Shown one piece after another: positions 59,455-64,000 of a stretch of 64,000 nucleotides of DNA. Positions within the stretch are counted from its first letter, which is position 1. Each line of letters starts with the position of its first letter. Source of the DNA: Micromonospora marina (GTDB lineage Bacteria > Actinomycetota > Actinomycetes > Mycobacteriales > Micromonosporaceae); NCBI RefSeq assembly GCF_900091565.1, contig NZ_FMCV01000017.1, forward strand, positions 1-64,000, read 5' to 3'. The notes beneath the pieces were generated by a model. It ran no database searches and had not been told where the DNA came from. It saw only the letters and a list, made by a program, of their open reading frames with translations. Made by a program: the position numbers and the translations under genes.

Positions 59455-59784
59455 CCTGGCTCCCCTCGTCGTCCTCCCTCGATCCTGGCGCATGCCGGGT
59501 GGCGGCGCGCCTCGACCCAGACATCGAGCAGCACCTATTGCGACGGGCGGCCGGACGTGGTGGGATGGCGGTGCCGGGTGACGACGCGGGGGCTGCCGCG
59601 TCGCCGGCCGCCGGGTCGAGCCGACGCGAGGGCATCCACGGTCCGTGGCAACGGACCGCAGGCGGTGCGCGCCCGCCGACGGCCCCGGCCGCACGCCGAC
59701 CGGGCGCGGGCACCGCGATCGTCGCATCCGCTCGTCGAAGCGGGGCGGGCCGGACCGGCCACGCTCCGCGAGTCAGGAGATCCC
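59455..59784. other. Divergent intergenic region, pfkB to LPMO
   Basis: 330 bp between divergent starts. GC-rich; a TTG/AGT-poor stretch with no convincing -10 and no CebR-type TGGGAGCGCTCCCA site. It must contain promoters for both genes but I cannot place them. No ORF looks real. Confidence 0.55.
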
Positions 59785-60906
59785 GTGCACCGAACCCGTA
59801 CGGCCGCGTTGCTCACCGCGGCCGCCACCCTGGCCCTGGGCGCGTTCGCCCTGGCCACCAACTCCGGACCGGCGGCCGCGCACGGCGCGGCCATGACGCC
59901 GGGCGCCCGCACCTACCTGTGCTGGAAGGACGGCCTCACCGGAACCGGTGAGATCCGGCCGAACAACCCCGCCTGCTCGTCGGCGGTGGCCACGAGCGGG
60001 GCGAACTCGCTGTACAACTGGTTCAGCGTGTTGCGCTCCGACGCCGGCGGGCGGACCGTCGGGTTCATCCCCGACGGCAAGCTGTGCAGCGGCGGCAACC
60101 CCGGCTTCAGCGGGTACGACGCGGCGCGCAACGACTGGCCAGTCACCCACCTGACCGCGGGCCGGTCGATCGAGTTCCGGTACAGCAACTGGGCCCACCA
60201 CCCGGGCACGTTCTACTTCTACGTGACCAAGAACAGCTGGAGCCCGAACCGGCCGCTGGCCTGGAGCGACCTGGAGGAGCAGCCGTTCCTGCAGGTGACC
60301 AACCCGCCGCAGCGCGGCGCTGTGGGTACCAACAACGGCCACTACTACTTCAGCGGCAACCTGCCGTCGAACAAGAGCGGCCGGCACATCATCTACTCGC
60401 GCTGGGTCCGTTCGGACAGCCAGGAGAACTTCTTCGGCTGCTCCGACGTGACGTTCGACGGCGGCAACGGCGAGGTGACCGGGATCGGCTCGGGCGGCAG
60501 CCCCGGCCCGACCACCCCGGCGCCGACCACGCCCGCGCCGACCACCCCGGCACCGACCACGCCCGCGCCGACGACCAGCCCGACCATGCCGCCGCCGGGC
60601 AGCGGCGCCTGCATGGCGGTGTACAAGGTGGTCAGCGCCTGGCAGGGCGGCTTCCAGGGCGAGGTCGAGATCATGAACCACAGCACCCGGACGTACTCCG
60701 GGTGGACGGCGAACTGGACCTGGCCCAGCGGCCAGACCATCAACCAGGTGTGGAACGGCACGTTGAGCGGCAGCGGGGCGTCGGTGAGCGTCTCCAACGC
60801 CGCCTACAACGGCAGCGTCCCACCCGAGGGTCGGACCACGTTCGGCTTCACCGCGAACTTCTCCGGAACCAACTCCCTGCCCACTGTCACCTGCACCGGC
60901 AGGTGA
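59785..60906 (+). CDS. Secreted lytic polysaccharide monooxygenase AA10 with CBM2
   Basis: 373 aa. Signal peptide cleaved at ...GPAAA|H, leaving His33 as the copper-binding N-terminal histidine. AA10 domain (33 to about 240) with TYLCWKDG, YNWFSVLRSDAGG and WVRSDSQENFFGCSDVTFDGGNGEVTG, closely resembling Streptomyces CelS2-type cellulose-active LPMOs. Then a TTPAP repeat linker and a CBM2 (ACMAVYKVVSAWQGGFQGEVEI). GTG 59785 has AGGAGA 4 nt upstream. Oxidatively cleaves crystalline cellulose (or chitin) outside the cell. Confidence 0.93.
   Translation: MHRTRTAALLTAAATLALGAFALATNSGPAAAHGAAMTPGARTYLCWKDGLTGTGEIRPNNPACSSAVATSGANSLYNWFSVLRSDAGGRTVGFIPDGKLCSGGNPGFSGYDAARNDWPVTHLTAGRSIEFRYSNWAHHPGTFYFYVTKNSWSPNRPLAWSDLEEQPFLQVTNPPQRGAVGTNNGHYYFSGNLPSNKSGRHIIYSRWVRSDSQENFFGCSDVTFDGGNGEVTGIGSGGSPGPTTPAPTTPAPTTPAPTTPAPTTSPTMPPPGSGACMAVYKVVSAWQGGFQGEVEIMNHSTRTYSGWTANWTWPSGQTINQVWNGTLSGSGASVSVSNAAYNGSVPPEGRTTFGFTANFSGTNSLPTVTCTGR
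60511..60570 (+). repeat. Two 30-bp units encoding the LPMO linker
   Basis: 60511-60540 and 60541-60570 are identical except one base and encode TTPAPTTPAP twice, the flexible Pro/Thr linker between catalytic and cellulose-binding domains. Confidence 0.85.
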
Positions 60907-60913
60907 CCCCGCA

Positions 60914-60955
60914 GTGAGGAGGGCCCCCGGGGGATGCCCCCCCGGGGGCCCTCAC
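60914..60955. terminator. Strong bidirectional terminator, LPMO/asnB
   Basis: GTGAG at 60914-60918 and GGGCCCCCGGGG from 60921 pair with CCCCGGGGGCCC and CTCAC ending at 60955, around a short ATG-containing loop, with a 2-nt bulge. Lies between convergent LPMO and asnB stops. Confidence 0.8.
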
Positions 60956-60969
60956 CCGTCACGTCCGGC

Positions 60970-62931
60970 TCAGCGGACCATGCTCCCGACGACCGGCTTG
61001 GTGAGCAGCGCGGACTGGTTGCGCTGGATGCCCGGGTCGAGCGTCTTGGCCACGAAGATGGCGTGCCAGATGCAGAAGATCAGCACGGTCCACACCTTGC
61101 GGGAGTGGTCGGCCTCCTCCCGCTTGTGCTCGTCCAGCAGGCGCATCGCGTACGACAGGTCGATCAGGTCACCGGCGCCCGAGGTGGCCAGCACGTGCCG
61201 CGCCCACTCGTACATCTCGCCGCGCAGCCAGACCCGGGTCGGGGTCGGGAAGCCCAGCTTCTTGCGGTTGACGATGGCCGGCGGTACGACACCCTGGAGG
61301 GCCTGGCGCATCGCGTACTTGGTGGCCTCCGAGCGGGGCGGCAGCTTCAGGTCGACCGGGATGCCGGCGGCGACGTTGAACACCTCCCGGTCCAGGAACG
61401 GCACCCGCACCTCCAGCGAGTGCGCCATCGAGATCCGGTCGGCCTTCACCAGGATGTCACCGCGCAGCCAGGTGTAGAGGTCGACGTACTGCATCTTGGT
61501 GACGTCGTCCAGTTCGGTGCACTCGGCGTAGATCGGGGCGGTCACGTCGGTGTAGCGCACCGAGGGGTCGTAGCGGCGCAGCAGGTGCTGCTTCTCCTCC
61601 TCGGTGAACATCCGGGCGTTGCCGTAGTAGCGGTGCTCGATCGGGGTGGTGCCGCGCTCCAGGAAACTCTTGCCCTTGACGCCCTGCGGGATGGCCTTTG
61701 ACACCGCGCGCAGGCCCTTCTGCACGCCGTCGGGCAGGCTGTTGACCGCGTTGAGCGACAGCGGCTCCCGGTAGATCGTGTAGCCGCCGAAGAACTCGTC
61801 CGCGCCCTCGCCGGAGAGCACCACGGTGACGTGCTCGGCGGCCTTCTTCGCCACGAAGTAGAGCGGCACCAGGGCCGGGTCGGCGACCGGGTCGTCCAGA
61901 TGCCAGACGATCTTCGGCAGCGCGTCGATCATGTCCTGCGGCCCGATCTTGGTCGGGATGGTGGTCACGTCGAGGTGCCGGGCCGAGTCCTGGGCCACGT
62001 CGATCTCGGAGTAGCCGGGCACGTCGTAGCCGACGGTGAAGGTGAGGATGTTCGGGTTGAACTCGCGGGCCAGCGCCACCACCGCGGTGGAGTCGATGCC
62101 GCTGGACAGGAACGAGCCGACCGGCACGTCCGAGCGCATGTGCATCCGGACGCTCTCGCGCAGCGTCTCCCGGATGTCGTGGTAGAGCCGCTGCTCGTCG
62201 GAGACCGGGGCCGGGCGGAACACCGGGCGGTACCAGCGGCGCACCTCGATCCGGCCGCCCGGGGTCCAGGTCAGGTACTCCCCCGAGCCGATCCGGCTGA
62301 TCCCCTTGTGCAGCGTGCCCGGCTCCGGCACGTACTGCAGCGTCAGGTAGTGGCTCAGGTTGGCGGTGTCGATGCCCGCGTCACCCTGGTACGCCGAGTA
62401 GGCGAACGGCAGCAGCGCCTTCTTCTCCGAGGCGAGGTAGAGGCCGTCCTGGGTCTCCAGGTAGTGCAGCGGCTTGATGCCGAAGTAGTCCCGCGCGCCG
62501 AAGGCCCGCCGCTCCTGGCGGTCCCAGATCACGAACGCGAACATGCCCCGCAACTTGGTGAGCACCTGCTCACCCCAGTAGTGGTAGCCGGCGACGATCA
62601 CCTCGCCGTCGCCGTTGGTGGCGAACTGGGCCCCGTGGTCGCGGATCAGCTCCTCGCGCAGCTCGATGTAGTTGTAGATCTCGCCGTTGAAGGTGAGCAG
62701 GTAACGCCCGCCCGCGTACGGCAGGGGCTCGTGGCTCAGCGCCACGTCGATGATCGCCAGGCGCTTGTGCGCGAACACGCCGTCCGCGTACCGGCCGGAG
62801 GCGTCGCCGACCACCTCGACCCCTGTCTCGTCCGGGCCACGGTGGTGCAGGCACTCCAGTGCGCCGGCGATGTTGTCGCGGTGGGCGGCGGCGTCGCCGC
62901 GCGCGCTGAAGAAGGCCAGGAGTCCGCACAT
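60970..62931 (-). CDS. asnB: Asparagine synthase (glutamine-hydrolysing)
   Basis: 653 aa. Begins MCGLLAFF, so Cys2 is the glutaminase nucleophile; FNGEIYNYIELREEL supports the Ntn domain. The synthetase PP-loop is SFLSSGIDSTAVVALA. Makes asparagine from aspartate, ATP and glutamine; long actinobacterial type. ATG 62931 is required because Cys must follow Met; upstream in-frame ATGs at 62940 and 62982 would bury it. Divergent from the aminopeptidase gene. Confidence 0.93.
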   Translation of the reverse strand: MCGLLAFFSARGDAAAHRDNIAGALECLHHRGPDETGVEVVGDASGRYADGVFAHKRLAIIDVALSHEPLPYAGGRYLLTFNGEIYNYIELREELIRDHGAQFATNGDGEVIVAGYHYWGEQVLTKLRGMFAFVIWDRQERRAFGARDYFGIKPLHYLETQDGLYLASEKKALLPFAYSAYQGDAGIDTANLSHYLTLQYVPEPGTLHKGISRIGSGEYLTWTPGGRIEVRRWYRPVFRPAPVSDEQRLYHDIRETLRESVRMHMRSDVPVGSFLSSGIDSTAVVALAREFNPNILTFTVGYDVPGYSEIDVAQDSARHLDVTTIPTKIGPQDMIDALPKIVWHLDDPVADPALVPLYFVAKKAAEHVTVVLSGEGADEFFGGYTIYREPLSLNAVNSLPDGVQKGLRAVSKAIPQGVKGKSFLERGTTPIEHRYYGNARMFTEEEKQHLLRRYDPSVRYTDVTAPIYAECTELDDVTKMQYVDLYTWLRGDILVKADRISMAHSLEVRVPFLDREVFNVAAGIPVDLKLPPRSEATKYAMRQALQGVVPPAIVNRKKLGFPTPTRVWLRGEMYEWARHVLATSGAGDLIDLSYAMRLLDEHKREEADHSRKVWTVLIFCIWHAIFVAKTLDPGIQRNQSALLTKPVVGSMVR

Positions 62932-63044
62932 GGCCGCCATCTTTCCACGCGCCGGAAGCCGCCGTCGCGGCACCGCAGGCACCTCCCGCTGTCGTGCGCG
63001 CGGTACCGTCGGGACCAGCGACGAGGCTCAGGGAGGGGCGGATC

Positions 63045-64000
63045 ATGGCCGAGGAGCGGACCCGGCAGGGCAAGGCGGCGGATGGCACGGAGTCGCACGA
63101 CCCGGATTTCCCGGAGGCGTTCCTGTCCTTCATGCGGCAGGGCTGGCGGGACACCGAACTGCCGGTCACCCCGCGCCCGGAGGTGCCCAACCACGCCAAG
63201 CGGCGGGCCGCGCTGGCCGAGGCCTTCCCGGGCGAGACGCTGGTCATCCCCACGGGCAACGAGAAGGTACGCGCCAACGACACCGACCACCGGTTCCGGC
63301 CGGGCAGCGACTTCGCGTACCTGACCGGCGACCTGGAGCCGGACAGCGTCCTCGTGCTGCGGCCGGGCGGCGAGGCCACGCTGTTCATGCGGCCCCGGTC
63401 GTCCCGGGCGACCGACGAGTTCTTCCGCAGCCGCCACGGTGAGCTGTGGGTGGGCCGCCGGCCGACGCTGCGGGAGAAGTCCACCGAGCTGGGCCTCCCG
63501 ACGGCCGACCTGAGCGAGCTGGACGCGGCGCTGGCCGAGCTGGCCCCGGGGCGTACCCGGGTGCTGCGCGGTTTCGACGCCCGGGTGGACGCGGCGGTGC
63601 GCCGGTACGACGGCGCGCGCACCGAGGGGCAGCCCGGCCGCGACCGGGAGCTGGCGATCGCGATCTCCGAGCTGAAGCTGGTCAAGGACGAGTGGGAGAT
63701 CGCGCAGCTCCAGGAGGCGTGCGACGCCACGGTGCGCGGCTTCGAGGACGTGGCGCGGGCGCTGCCGGCCGACCGCGGGGTCTCCGAGCGACTGCTGGAG
63801 GGCGTGTTCGCGCTGCGCGCCCGGCACGACGGCAACGACGTCGGCTACGGCTCGATCATCGGGGCCGGCGAGCACGCCACGATCCTGCACTGGGTGCACA
63901 ACCACGGCGCCACCCGTCCGGGTGAGCTGCTGCTGATGGACATGGGCGTGGAGAACCGCAACCTCTACACCGCCGACGTGACCCGGGTGTTCCCGGTCGA
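63045..64000 (+). CDS. pepP: Xaa-Pro aminopeptidase (aminopeptidase P), 3' truncated
   Basis: 318 aa visible; the gene runs off the window. N-terminal AMP_N domain (FRPGSDFAYLTGDLEPDSVL) then start of the creatinase/pita-bread domain with ILHWVHNHGATRPGELLLMDMG and ADVTRVFPV, where the metal-binding Asp residues lie. Removes N-terminal residues before proline with Mn2+. ATG 63045 has GGGAGGGG upstream. Cytosolic. Confidence 0.92.
   Translation, partial: MAEERTRQGKAADGTESHDPDFPEAFLSFMRQGWRDTELPVTPRPEVPNHAKRRAALAEAFPGETLVIPTGNEKVRANDTDHRFRPGSDFAYLTGDLEPDSVLVLRPGGEATLFMRPRSSRATDEFFRSRHGELWVGRRPTLREKSTELGLPTADLSELDAALAELAPGRTRVLRGFDARVDAAVRRYDGARTEGQPGRDRELAIAISELKLVKDEWEIAQLQEACDATVRGFEDVARALPADRGVSERLLEGVFALRARHDGNDVGYGSIIGAGEHATILHWVHNHGATRPGELLLMDMGVENRNLYTADVTRVFPV

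Overview
High-GC actinobacterial chromosome, most likely Micromonosporaceae (Micromonospora-like). This is inferred from very high GC, frequent GTG starts, leaderless -10 boxes, a MurD2/MurL peptidoglycan gene pair, a NgcEFG-type GlcNAc importer, and a moxR-DUF58-VWA-fabG-fabI-ferrochelatase order that parallels the mycobacterial mabA-inhA region. I see no rRNA, tRNA, CRISPR array, prophage or insertion sequence. Genes are dense and nearly all intact.

Layout. 1-4.6 kb: 3' part of an alpha-glucan GT4 glycosyltransferase, a membrane Ser/Thr kinase, a YdjM-like membrane hydrolase, and a small membrane ORF on the minus strand with a possible frameshift. 5.1-12.9 kb: a LacI-controlled operon behind three near-identical palindromic operators spaced about 100 bp apart. 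It encodes LacI, an FAD oxidoreductase, a sugar ABC importer (lipoprotein and two permeases), a ROK kinase, a NanE epimerase and a coupled 38-codon ORF. It looks like an amino-sugar (ManNAc or sialoside) pathway with no aldolase. 12.9-16.5 kb: a VOC gene split by a stop codon, a TfoX-like protein, a MobA-like nucleotidyltransferase and a compact family A DNA polymerase. 16.6-22.9 kb: a GlcNAc/chitobiose locus (NgcE-F-G, SIS protein, RpiR regulator, divergent BadF-type kinase). 23-35 kb: class III aminotransferase, MurD2/MurL, PucR regulator, ArgG, SpoU methyltransferase, pyruvate-oxidase-like ThDP enzyme and a DHFR-like reductase. 35-43 kb: class A PBP, membrane proteins, an SPFH/NfeD pair, a serine hydrolase and DUF3097. 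43-51 kb: NagD-like HAD, ferrochelatase, FabI, FabG, a leader peptide plus a 28-aa membrane microprotein, VWA, DUF58 and MoxR. 51-64 kb: PH-domain membrane proteins, PAP2, thioesterase, MBL hydrolase, MarR/APH, Bcr-type MFS, PfkB kinase, a cellulose-type LPMO (AA10-CBM2), AsnB and the 5' part of an aminopeptidase P.

The main cross-cutting observation is a short repeat family. Four loci (16551-16630, 35273-35328, 45348-45405, 58471-58528) each carry at least two copies of a GGGGCCC-centred unit with an exact 31-bp period. Each sits directly at the 3' end of a minus-strand gene. One copy supplies the last codons and stop of the PfkB kinase, and one contains an inverted copy that makes a perfect 22-bp hairpin.

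Functionally the window joins polysaccharide degradation (LPMO), amino-sugar uptake (two ABC systems without an ATPase, probably sharing a distant MsiK-type ATPase), cell-wall synthesis (MurD2/MurL, PBP) and fatty-acid elongation/heme synthesis. Starts were chosen by ribosome-binding site, overlap with the upstream stop, or a -10 box 6-7 nt upstream of the start codon (leaderless).
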